Positions 1 through 12,484 are shown, numbered from the stretch's first letter. The stretch is DNA of 12,484 nucleotides from an uncultured Collinsella sp. (GCA_900545905.1 URBA01000019.1:1-12484), one strand, 5' to 3'. The notes: generated by a model not told the origin, from the letters alone. Numbers and translations: made by a program.

Positions 1-907
1 CTGCGTCGTCATCTTCGATAATCTGCTCCGATCCATCCTTGTAGCTGACGGTCAGTTTATGATCAACTGCTTCATAGCCCAGATCATCGATGTGCGTCTG
101 GATGGAAAACGGGCTAATCTCGAGAGGCGAGTCGTCGGAGCGGAGCTCCTTTGTATCGACGTGCGCTCCGACGTTAAACTCTGGCGTCGATACCTCGATC
201 ACCTTCGCATCCTCACCTTTGCCCTCCGTCCAACTGATATTCCAGGTGACCGCATGTCGTAAATCTCGATCGCGATTCCAAGATGCAAAGTACATCGTGC
301 CGTTAATGACCGTGTCGCTTGATGTGTCTTTATCAATGGTGCAGCGTGTATCAGCCCATTCCTCGCCGAAGTTCATGCTGGGTGTACTGACGCCCCCTTC
401 TTCTTCACCATAGAGAACAAGTTCGCCAAGCTCTGCCGCCGGCTTGTAGTAGTTAACGCCATTCGGATTGGACAATGTAAACGTCACAGCACCGCAACCG
501 TTCTCGTCGATTGCCATCTCATGAATGTCGAGCGTATAGCCGTTGCCCTCGACGGACAGATTGACCTTCTGGACTGCACCCTCCAGGCTTTGGGGCGCGA
601 TACCATCACCAAACTCTCTGGTGTAGGTATATTTCGTCCCCGACGAGCCGCCATTTGTCCAGGTAACGGACTCTCCGTTGCCATGGTTTCCCCAGGCAGA
701 GGCAAAATAACTGGAATTGACAACAGCGTAGGCGACCCCTCCGGTCGCCAGCACTCCGGCAAGACATCCGATTACGGCAACATACAGAGGCTTCGCGTGA
801 CCCTTTCGGCGAAGCGGCTCGCCAGCAGCGGCATAAAGAACACGGTCAGCAAGATCGCTATCGGCTTGGACGGACTCGAAGGCCTGCTTGATCTGGTTGG
901 ATTTCAC
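1..907 (-). CDS. Putative membrane-anchored anti-sigma factor (partial, C-terminus off the window)
   Basis: This frame is open from a GTG at 905-907 to the window edge (302 codons, no stop), so the C-terminus is missing. The start is supported by GAGGAGG a few bases upstream, inside the end of the sigma gene. Residues 1-40 form a short charged cytoplasmic segment. Residues 41-63 form one hydrophobic membrane helix. Residues 64-302 are a probably extracytoplasmic, beta-rich, Trp-rich domain with only two cysteines (C138, C189) that could form a disulfide. No HxxxCxxC zinc anti-sigma motif is visible. The layout resembles the DUF4179-type proteins encoded next to ECF sigma factors in Gram-positive bacteria. 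The inferred role is to hold the upstream-encoded sigma factor at the membrane until an envelope signal releases it. Base composition is less GC-rich than in rpoBC. The family assignment is from architecture and position, not from a search. Confidence 0.72.
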   Translation of the reverse strand, partial: MKSNQIKQAFESVQADSDLADRVLYAAAGEPLRRKGHAKPLYVAVIGCLAGVLATGGVAYAVVNSSYFASAWGNHGNGESVTWTNGGSSGTKYTYTREFGDGIAPQSLEGAVQKVNLSVEGNGYTLDIHEMAIDENGCGAVTFTLSNPNGVNYYKPAAELGELVLYGEEEGGVSTPSMNFGEEWADTRCTIDKDTSSDTVINGTMYFASWNRDRDLRHAVTWNISWTEGKGEDAKVIEVSTPEFNVGAHVDTKELRSDDSPLEISPFSIQTHIDDLGYEAVDHKLTVSYKDGSEQIIEDDDA

Positions 908-1376
908 GGTCGCCCTCCTCTAGGATGAACTTGAGCTTCGATCTGCCGCGAGCTAAACGCGTTCGAACGGTCGCGGCTGGCACATGCAGTAACTCGGCAA
1001 TTTCTGAAGTCGAGAAGCCCAGATAGTAATAGAGCACGATAGGAATACGGAATCGCTCCGGAAGTCGCATAACGTCTGACAGGACCGCCTTGGTCTCCTC
1101 CTGCGCCGTCGAAAGCGCATCGGCCAGGTTCTCAATATCCTCCACACGCCTCCATGGCTTTCGAAAGAGAGATTTGCATTCATTGATCGTGACCCGGATA
1201 AGCCATCGACGAAGATGTTCCCAGCTTTCAAATTGCGCATCGCTTTTGAGTAACTTCAGAAAGACGTCTTGAGCGACATCGTCGGCATCGGCACGATCGC
1301 GCAGATACGTCAATGCGATTCGAAACACGACATCTCTGTGATCTTCAACCGCCTGTCTAAATGCTTGTTCTTCCAT
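858..1376 (-). CDS. ECF-family RNA polymerase sigma factor
   Basis: This 172-residue protein has the compact two-domain layout of ECF sigma factors, which direct RNA polymerase to envelope-stress or signal-responsive promoters. Sigma region 2 lies in roughly residues 6-75, including LRDRADADDVAQDVFLKLLK (core binding and -10 recognition) and a WLIRVTINECKS segment. Region 4 lies in roughly 105-155, with LPERFRIPIVLYYYLGFS followed by a helix-turn-helix (SEIAELLHVPAATVRTRLAR) for -35 recognition. ATG at 1374-1376 is preferred because GGGAGGTGATT lies directly before it. The in-frame GTG two codons upstream overlaps that ribosome binding site. The end overlaps the putative anti-sigma gene by 50 bases, suggesting translational coupling. 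A matching ECF-type promoter lies upstream at 1425-1453. The specific ECF subgroup is not determined. Confidence 0.93.
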   Translation of the reverse strand: MEEQAFRQAVEDHRDVVFRIALTYLRDRADADDVAQDVFLKLLKSDAQFESWEHLRRWLIRVTINECKSLFRKPWRRVEDIENLADALSTAQEETKAVLSDVMRLPERFRIPIVLYYYLGFSTSEIAELLHVPAATVRTRLARGRSKLKFILEEGDREIQPDQAGLRVRPSR

Positions 1377-1424
1377 AATCACCTCCCGGTGACATTAATG
1401 GTTCTCGATGAGGCCCTCACCATA

Positions 1425-1453
1425 GATACGCTCTTGTCGGGCGAAATGTTTCA
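1425..1453 (-). promoter_or_regulatory. Candidate ECF-dependent (autoregulatory) promoter of the sigma gene
   Basis: Read on the minus strand, TGAAAC (1448-1453) is followed by exactly 17 bases and then CGTATC (1425-1430). This is the pattern of many ECF promoters, such as those of the B. subtilis SigM, SigV, SigW and SigX regulons (TGAAAC, a 16-17 base spacer, then CGTA or CGTC). A start about 7 bases downstream of the -10 would give a 5' UTR of about 40 bases ending in the sigma gene's ribosome binding site. Autoregulation is inferred from pattern and position. Confidence 0.62.
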
Positions 1454-1543
1454 AATTCAAGCATGAAAAACCGACCAAAATAAACCTGTCCCTTTTTGGC
1501 AAGGGATCAACGGAACGCAACAGGTTGAGCATACGCAAGCGAG

Positions 1544-1641
1544 CGGCCCCCAGAGCGTACAAGGTGGCATGAAAAAGGCAGGGCATTGACCTTTTGGTCA
1601 TGCCCTGCCTTTTGAATGACAGATTGTAGCTCTGGGGGCCG
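1544..1641. repeat. Imperfect inverted repeat enclosing the rpoC terminator
   Basis: CGGCCCCCAGAGC at 1544-1556 is the exact reverse complement of 1629-1641. With a single bulged base (G1557) the pairing continues through TACAA (1558-1562) with TTGTA (1624-1628), giving about 18 pairs. The arms flank the terminator hairpin, so the stretch could fold as one long interrupted stem. It may be a second termination or mRNA-end-protecting structure, or a REP-like element. No second copy is seen in the window. Confidence 0.6.
1572..1613 (-). terminator. Intrinsic terminator downstream of rpoBC
   Basis: The arms 1573-1591 and 1596-1613 form about 18 pairs with one bulged base and a four-base loop (1592-1595). 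The GC core is GGCAGGGCAT paired with ATGCCCTGCC. On the minus strand the hairpin is followed by five T (complement of A1572-A1576), as expected for the end of the rpoBC transcript. The plus-strand reading also ends in T4, but no plus-strand gene approaches it. Confidence 0.85.
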
Positions 1642-1645
1642 CGCA

Positions 1646-1680
1646 GCGACGGAGGTCGCCGCCGTTCGTTAGAACGGCGG
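1646..1680 (-). other. Two hairpins directly after the rpoC stop
   Basis: CCGCCGTTC (1659-1667) and GAACGGCGG (1672-1680) form a perfect 9-base stem with a GTTA loop, six bases past the rpoC stop codon. A smaller stem, GCGAC (1646-1650) with GTCGC (1655-1659), follows. It shares base 1659 with the first, so the two compete slightly. Neither has a T-tract. They may protect the mRNA 3' end or help polymerase pausing before the terminator at 1572-1613. Confidence 0.6.
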
Positions 1681-1686
1681 AACTAA

Positions 1687-6162
<4,476 letters not shown>

Positions 6163-6168
6163 AGTCAA

Positions 6169-9660
<3,492 letters not shown>

Positions 9661-9695
9661 CAGGTTTTTCCTCCTTCACGGAAATGCTCGGTGGG

Positions 9696-9718
9696 TTGGC
9701 GAGGCATAGCTTCGCCAG
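9696..9718 (-). other. Hairpin in the rpoB 5' leader
   Basis: GGCGAGGC (9698-9705) pairs with GCTTCGCC (9709-9716) around a three-base loop, and the stem can extend to 9696-9718 using wobble pairs. It lies between the candidate promoter and the rpoB ribosome binding site and has no T-tract. It is a leader structure of unknown effect, not a terminator. Confidence 0.45.
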
Positions 9719-9733
9719 TTATCGCAACCTAAT

Positions 9734-9761
9734 AGTTTATCAGGTACCGACCGTTGGGCAA
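9734..9761 (-). promoter_or_regulatory. Candidate rpoBC promoter
   Basis: On the minus strand, TTGCCC (9756-9761), a 16-base spacer and TAAACT (9734-9739) make a moderate sigma-70 match. TGA sits just before the -10. It would give a leader of about 65 bases before rpoB. The strong galU terminator upstream means rpoBC needs its own promoter in 9661-9894, and this is the best candidate seen there. Confidence 0.42.
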
Positions 9762-9837
9762 GAAAAGCCTTGACGCGATTGAGTTTTTGGAGTAGCAAAG
9801 TTTTTCGACAGAAAACACGCAGGTAGATGTATGTTTA

Positions 9838-9871
9838 TCGAACATCTGTTCATATATTTTATGTGAACAGA
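9838..9871. promoter_or_regulatory. Overlapping operator-like dyads upstream of rpoBC, one LexA-like
   Basis: TCGAACATCTGTTC (9838-9851) has the GAAC-N4-GTTC layout of Gram-positive LexA (SOS) boxes and matches 12 of 14 positions of the B. subtilis consensus CGAACRNRYGTTYC when read over 9839-9852. An overlapping longer dyad, TCTGTTCA (9845-9852) and TGAACAGA (9864-9871) around an AT-rich centre, shares the GTTC half-site. The structure lies about 80 bases upstream of the candidate rpoB -35. The regulator is unknown. Confidence 0.45.
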
Positions 9872-9894
9872 GAGCTAGCAATCGCAGCTCTTAT

Positions 9895-9927
9895 AAAAAA
9901 CGGGCGCGAACCGAGGTCCACGCCCGT
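9895..9927 (-). terminator. Intrinsic terminator of galU
   Basis: ACGGGCG (9900-9906) and CGCCCGT (9921-9927) form the stem. On the minus strand the stem is followed by a run of six T (complement of A9895-A9900). It lies about 20 bases after the galU stop codon and separates galU from rpoBC. Confidence 0.85.
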
Positions 9928-9947
9928 AAATGTCGGTGCCCGAAGGC

Positions 9948-10856
9948 TTACTTGCGCATCAATCCGCCGCGCTCGTCGATGGCGTCCCAGAAGGCATCGG
10001 CAAAGCGGGGGTCGTTTGCAGCCATGAGGGCGTTAGTGGCCATCCAACCAGAGGGAGTGCCGGTGTCGTAGCCCGACAGCGGGTCGATGACGACGGCGTA
10101 CATGGCCTCGCGGTCGAGCGAACGGGCCATGGCGTCGGTGAGCTGGATCTCGCCGCCCTTGCCGGCCTGCTGATCTGCCAGCAAGTCCATGACCAGCGGG
10201 CTCAGCAGGTAGCGACCGACGATGTACAGGTTGGACGGAGCCGCCTCGGGAGCGGGCTTCTCGACCAGACCGCCGATGCGCCAGACAGCGCCCGGCTCGG
10301 CATCGGCAACGCCCTCGGCGCCCTCGAGCGAACCGACGCGCTCGCCGGCGATAACGCCGTAGCGGCTGACTTCCTCGGGCGAGCAAGCAGCGACGGCGAT
10401 AACCGAAGCGCCACCGTGCTCCTTGGAAACGGCGAGCATCTTGTCGCAGATATCGCGGTTAGGCACAACGTAGTCGCCCAGAAGAACCAGGAAGTTCTCC
10501 CCTGCCACGGCGTCGGCAGCAGAGCGAATAGCATGGCCGAGGCCCTTGGGCTCGTACTGATAACGGAAGTCGACCGGCATACCGCCAGCGTGGGCGACAG
10601 CATCGGCATAGGCGTTCTTGCCGCGCTCGCGCAGCAGGTTCTCGAGCGAGCGATCAGGCTGGAAGTAGTTCAGTAGCTCGGGCTTACCGGGAGAAGTAAC
10701 GATGATGGCATCGTCGACCTCCTCGGGCTCGAGCGCCTCCTCGACGACGTACTGAATGACGGGCTTGTCGAGCACCGGCAGCATCTCTTTGGGCGTGCAC
10801 TTGGTGCCAGGCAGAAAACGCGTGCCAAGACCGGCGGCGGGGATGATTGCCTTCAT
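9948..10856 (-). CDS. galU: UTP--glucose-1-phosphate uridylyltransferase
   Basis: This enzyme makes UDP-glucose from UTP and glucose-1-phosphate in the cytoplasm, supplying cell-surface glycan, exopolysaccharide and galactose pathways. The 302-residue length is normal for GalU. Visible motifs are the N-terminal nucleotide-binding loop AAGLGTRFLPGTKCTPKEML (7-26), GLGHAIRSAADAV (105-117), LGD at 126-128 (metal-ligand region), SRYGVI (164-169), VEKP (198-201), GGEIQLTDAM (234-243) and YDTGTPSGWM (263-272). The residue after LGD is Tyr129, where many homologues have a second Asp. ATG at 10854-10856 begins MKAIIPAAG, the family start. A longer in-frame reading upstream has no homology and would run through the 5' UTR hairpins. 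AAAGGAT lies about 12 bases before the ATG. The gene has its own promoter candidate and terminator, so it is probably monocistronic. Confidence 0.95.
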   Translation of the reverse strand: MKAIIPAAGLGTRFLPGTKCTPKEMLPVLDKPVIQYVVEEALEPEEVDDAIIVTSPGKPELLNYFQPDRSLENLLRERGKNAYADAVAHAGGMPVDFRYQYEPKGLGHAIRSAADAVAGENFLVLLGDYVVPNRDICDKMLAVSKEHGGASVIAVAACSPEEVSRYGVIAGERVGSLEGAEGVADAEPGAVWRIGGLVEKPAPEAAPSNLYIVGRYLLSPLVMDLLADQQAGKGGEIQLTDAMARSLDREAMYAVVIDPLSGYDTGTPSGWMATNALMAANDPRFADAFWDAIDERGGLMRK

Positions 10857-10878
10857 GTTATTCAAAGATCCTTTCGCA

Positions 10879-10916
10879 GGCGCAAAAGCGCCCCATGCGT
10901 GCGGCACACAGCCGCA
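10879..10916 (-). other. Two hairpins in the galU 5' UTR
   Basis: TGCGGC (10900-10905) pairs with GCCGCA (10911-10916) around a five-base loop. GGCGC (10879-10883) pairs with GCGCC (10888-10892) around AAAA. Both lie between the candidate promoter and the galU ribosome binding site, the second only a few bases from it. No T-tract follows. A role in mRNA stability or translation is possible but unproven, and no known riboswitch is recognised. Confidence 0.45.
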
Positions 10917-10952
10917 GACCAAATTGCGATACCCAAGCATCTTACCGCTGGA

Positions 10953-10980
10953 ACTATATGTCGCTACAAGGCAGAGACAA
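10953..10980 (-). promoter_or_regulatory. Candidate galU promoter
   Basis: On the minus strand, TTGTCT (10975-10980), a 16-base spacer and TATAGT (10953-10958, five of six to consensus) make a plausible sigma-70 promoter. Transcription would start near 10946, giving a 5' UTR of about 90 bases. The strong terminator after rplL makes a separate galU promoter necessary. Confidence 0.5.
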
Positions 10981-10997
10981 TTCTTCAGCAGGTCAAC

Positions 10998-11031
10998 GCA
11001 AATTATTGCTCGAATGGTGCAATTTTATTGC
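10998..11031. promoter_or_regulatory. Tandem dyads 21 bases apart upstream of the galU promoter
   Basis: GCAAATTATTGC (10998-11009) and GCAATTTTATTGC (11019-11031) are near-identical palindromic, AT-cored sites whose starts are 21 bases apart, about two helical turns. They lie roughly at -58 and -79 from the inferred galU start, which would suit an upstream activator or phased UP-like elements. The binding protein is unknown. Confidence 0.4.
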
Positions 11032-11103
11032 CCAACGGCAGGGCACCCGATACGACGCAAATCACAGAACATGGCAGTTTGAGCAACCGATGCCGAGGGA
11101 CCG

Positions 11104-11142
11104 AAAAATAAAAAAGACGGGGCTCGCAATGCGAACCCCGTC
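11104..11142 (-). terminator. Intrinsic terminator of rplJL
   Basis: Bases 11116-11142 form a 12-pair stem (GACGGGG with CCCCGTC at its base, plus TCGC with GCGA and one wobble) and a three-base loop. On the minus strand TTTTTT A TTTTT follows (complement of 11104-11115). It lies about 30 bases past the rplL stop, so it should end the rplJL transcript before galU. Confidence 0.92.
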
Positions 11143-11170
11143 TGCAAAGGAATCTGGCGAGAAAGCCTGA

Positions 11171-11548
11171 TTACTTGAGGGTGACAGCAGCGCCAGCAGC
11201 CTCGAGCTTCTCCTTGGCAGCCTCGGCGTCCTCCTTCTTGGCACCCTCGAGAACAGCCTTGGGAGCGCCCTCGACGACCTCCTTGGCCTCCTTCAGGCCA
11301 AGGTTGGTGAGCTCACGGACGGCCTTGATGACCTGGATCTTGTTGTCGCCGAAGCCCTCGAGCACGACGTCAAACTCGGTCTTCTCCTCGGCCTCAGCAG
11401 CGCCAGCAGCGGGAGCGGCGACAACAGCAGCAGGAGCAGCGGCGGAAACGCCGAAGGTGTCCTCGATAGCCTTGACGAGCTCGGAAGCCTCGAGAAGGGT
11501 CATTTCCTTAAGAGCATCGATGATCTCATCGGTGGTAAGCTTAGCCAT
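11171..11548 (-). CDS. rplL: 50S ribosomal protein L7/L12
   Basis: This is the multicopy stalk protein of the large ribosomal subunit, which recruits translation GTPases. The 125 residues show the N-terminal dimerisation and L10-binding domain (about 1-33, MAKLTTDEIIDALKEMTLLE), an Ala-rich flexible hinge (about 36-53), and the conserved globular C-terminal domain (about 55-125) with EKTEFDVVLEGFGDNKIQVIK and LGLKEAKEVVEGAPKAV. ATG at 11546-11548 is chosen because AAAGGA lies 7 bases upstream and MAKL is the family start. The open frame extends 11 codons further upstream only through the spacer hairpin. It follows rplJ after 102 bases of structured spacer and is followed by a strong terminator. 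Confidence 0.98.
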   Translation of the reverse strand: MAKLTTDEIIDALKEMTLLEASELVKAIEDTFGVSAAAPAAVVAAPAAGAAEAEEKTEFDVVLEGFGDNKIQVIKAVRELTNLGLKEAKEVVEGAPKAVLEGAKKEDAEAAKEKLEAAGAAVTLK

Positions 11549-11566
11549 TTCTAAGTCCTTTCGGTT

Positions 11567-11635
11567 TCCGTGCAAATGCACGGAGATCAGTTAAAACACG
11601 GCGCGAATGCGCCAGGGGTGCGGCGTTGCCGCCGC
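11567..11635 (-). other. Three hairpins in the rplJ-rplL spacer (possible weak attenuator)
   Basis: In transcription order these are GCGGCG/CGCCGC with a 4-base loop (11620-11635), GGCGC/GCGCC with a 4-base loop (11600-11613), and TCCGTGC/GCACGGA with a 4-base loop (11567-11584). The middle one is followed on the minus strand by GTGTTTTA, which could act as a weak terminator or pause. The last lies just before the rplL ribosome binding site. They may tune the L10:L12 ratio by processing, pausing or protecting the rplL message. Confidence 0.5.
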
Positions 11636-11650
11636 GGGTGAAAACAGCAA

Positions 11651-12172
11651 CTAGGCTGCCTTCTGCTCGGAGACCTGCTGGATCGAACGAGCGAGACCAG
11701 AGGAAACGCCGTTGACGCAGACAGCGATGTCGCGAGCGAAACCGGAGATGAGACCGGCGATCTGGCCGAGAAGCTGATCCTTGGTGGGCAGCTCGGCGAT
11801 AGCCTTAACATCATCGGCGGAAACGGCCTTGCCGTCGGAGATACCGCCCTTGATCTCAAGGACGCCCTTGGACTTAGCGGAGAAGTCCTTAAGGGCCTTA
11901 GCGGCCTCGACCGGCTCGGTCTCGTAGAACACATAAGCGACGGGGCCGGCGAGGATCTCGTCGATCTCGGGCTGCTCCTGGTTCTTGAGAGCGATCTTGA
12001 CCAGGTTGTTCTTATAGACCTTCATCTCGGCGCCGCACTCGCGAAGCTGATGACGCAGCTCCTGAGCCTGCTTAACCGTCAGACCGTTGTAGTTGACGAC
12101 GAACAGACCGGCGTTCTCGGCGATACGGGACTCGATCTCTGCAACCTTGTCGATTTTGTACTGCTGGGGCAT
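11651..12172 (-). CDS. rplJ: 50S ribosomal protein L10
   Basis: L10 anchors the L7/L12 dimers to 23S rRNA at the ribosomal stalk base and, free of ribosomes, represses its own operon. The 173 residues match the family length. The N-terminal RNA-binding domain has KVAEIESRIAENAGLFVVNY (about 9-28), GLTVKQAQELRHQLR and YKNNLVKIAL. The C-terminal amphipathic helix near SSGLARSIQQVSEQ (about 157-170) is the L12-binding part. ATG at 12170-12172 is preceded by GAGGAGG with an 8-base gap, a strong ribosome binding site. It is the first gene of the rplJL operon here, with a leader and promoter directly upstream. rplK and rplA cannot be seen because the contig ends. Confidence 0.97.
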   Translation of the reverse strand: MPQQYKIDKVAEIESRIAENAGLFVVNYNGLTVKQAQELRHQLRECGAEMKVYKNNLVKIALKNQEQPEIDEILAGPVAYVFYETEPVEAAKALKDFSAKSKGVLEIKGGISDGKAVSADDVKAIAELPTKDQLLGQIAGLISGFARDIAVCVNGVSSGLARSIQQVSEQKAA

Positions 12173-12237
12173 GAATTACACCTCCTCGAATTCTTTCCGG
12201 GCACGGTCCGCCACAAGGACGTGACGGGGGCATGTCC

Positions 12238-12274
12238 AAAAAGAAAGCCCCCGCGCTGCATGAGCGACGGGGGC
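12238..12274 (-). terminator. Attenuator terminator in the rplJL leader
   Basis: GCCCCCG (12268-12274 on the minus strand) pairs with CGGGGGC (12247-12253). The stem continues with CGCT/AGCG after one unpaired base and closes with a five-base loop. TTTCTTTTT follows on the minus strand (12238-12246). This strong intrinsic terminator sits between the promoter and rplJ, so most transcription would stop here unless read-through occurs. It fits the known attenuation role of L10 leaders in B. subtilis and relatives. Confidence 0.85.
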
Positions 12275-12290
12275 GAGAAGACATATCTAC

Positions 12291-12366
12291 TCGACCACCT
12301 CGGCTGGCGGGAAGTCCCATTAAGCTCGCGGGCGATGCCCGTTTGCACCGGCTGTCTCTGGCAGCG
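12291..12366 (-). ncRNA. Ribosomal protein L10 leader (autoregulatory RNA)
   Basis: Read on the minus strand, this leader has the conserved blocks of the L10 leader family (Rfam class L10_leader): AGAGACAGCCGGTGC (about 12345-12359), a short variable hairpin CGGGC/GCCCG (12329-12341), CTTAATGGG, and CCAGCCGAGGTGG near the 3' side. The blocks resemble the L10-binding region of 23S rRNA (AGACAGCCAGG). The helix I draw between the two outer blocks contains one mismatch. Its place between the promoter and the attenuator of rplJ fits. L10 binding presumably favours termination. Identification is by eye, so the boundaries are approximate. Confidence 0.75.
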
Positions 12367-12388
12367 GATTCGTGCGTGAACCGAAAGT

Positions 12389-12417
12389 ATTATGGCGGGG
12401 ACCCCGGCGTCGGTCAA
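12389..12417 (-). promoter_or_regulatory. Promoter of rplJL
   Basis: On the minus strand, TTGACC (12412-12417, five of six to consensus), a 17-base spacer and CATAAT (12389-12394, five of six) form the best sigma-70 promoter in the window. Transcription would start near 12382 and run through the L10 leader and attenuator, giving a 5' UTR of about 210 bases. Confidence 0.75.
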
Positions 12418-12442
12418 CGGGCGCGAGGATTCGTACACAAAC

Positions 12443-12484
12443 CTGTCTCTTATACACATCTGACGCTGCCGACGAAGCTAGAAG
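12443..12484. other. Sequencing adapter contamination (Nextera transposon end plus i5 index)
   Basis: CTGTCTCTTATACACATCT (12443-12461) is the Tn5 mosaic end as used in Nextera libraries. It is followed directly by GACGCTGCCGACGA (12462-12475), the read-1 side adapter. The next bases AGCTAGAA (12476-12483) are where the i5 index is read in reverse complement, which gives TTCTAGCT. G12484 matches the next adapter base. None of this is genomic; the true contig end is near 12442. Confidence 0.98.

Noticed and set aside
1395..1601. A 68-codon minus-strand frame upstream of the sigma gene.
   Set aside because: It starts inside the rpoC terminator hairpin and runs through the ECF promoter; it lacks a convincing ribosome binding site.
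9769..9797. A plus-strand TTGACG followed by TAGCAA-like sequence as a promoter.
   Set aside because: The -10 is poor and there is no plus-strand gene to serve.
9827..10027. A short plus-strand frame crossing the rpoB upstream region and galU terminator.
   Set aside because: It crosses the dyads, a terminator and the galU 3' end, with no ribosome binding site or recognisable product.
9751..11038. The 11-mer CCGTTGGGCAA in the rpoB upstream region (9751-9761) and, inverted, upstream of galU (11028-11038).
   Set aside because: A shared 11-mer is expected by chance several times in a window of this size, and the two copies are placed differently relative to their promoters.
10847..11170. Several overlapping plus-strand frames of 70-108 codons in the galU-rplL spacer.
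   Set aside because: They run through the rplL terminator and the galU start or promoter, and none has a family resemblance.
12079..12459. A 126-codon minus-strand frame starting MCIRDR upstream of and overlapping rplJ.
   Set aside because: Its start codon and first residues come from the sequencing adapter, and it runs through the L10 leader and into rplJ in another frame.

Overview
The window is a chromosomal segment with all its genes on the minus strand. It is GC-rich and uses GTG starts for rpoB, rpoC and the anti-sigma gene. The sequences of the two large RNA polymerase subunits (compact beta with no large lineage insert, beta' with an acidic coiled-coil insert and a long C-terminal tail) suggest an actinobacterium of class Coriobacteriia, probably Collinsella or a relative. 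That placement rests on recognition of the proteins, not on a database search. The last 42 bases are not genomic: they are a Nextera transposase adapter with part of an i5 index, so the contig truly ends near 12442.

In transcription order (high to low coordinates) there are four units. (1) rplJ-rplL: a sigma-70 type promoter (12389-12417), a leader resembling the L10 autoregulatory RNA, a strong intrinsic terminator inside the leader, rplJ, a hairpin-rich spacer, rplL, and a strong terminator (11104-11142). (2) galU: its own candidate promoter with two phased dyads upstream, a hairpin-bearing 5' UTR, the gene, and a terminator (9895-9927). (3) rpoB-rpoC: a 287-base upstream region with a candidate promoter and a LexA-like dyad, then the two genes 6 bases apart, then a structured 3' region with a terminator (1572-1613). 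(4) An ECF sigma factor gene overlapping by 50 bases a membrane-anchored putative anti-sigma gene, which runs off the window start. The promoter in front of the sigma gene has the TGAAAC-N17-CGTATC pattern typical of ECF-dependent promoters, so autoregulation is likely.

The genes are mostly core translation and transcription machinery. galU with its own signals sits between rplJL and rpoBC, and this should uncouple rpoBC from L10 autoregulation.

The most notable observations are: (a) a C-terminal domain on beta' that aligns without gaps to the RNA polymerase alpha-subunit C-terminal domain and keeps counterparts of four of its DNA-contacting residues (R265, N268, G296, K298 in E. coli numbering); and (b) an eight-residue longer and divergent fork loop 2 in beta, immediately after an otherwise canonical rifampicin region. 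No CRISPR array, insertion sequence, tRNA or rRNA was seen.
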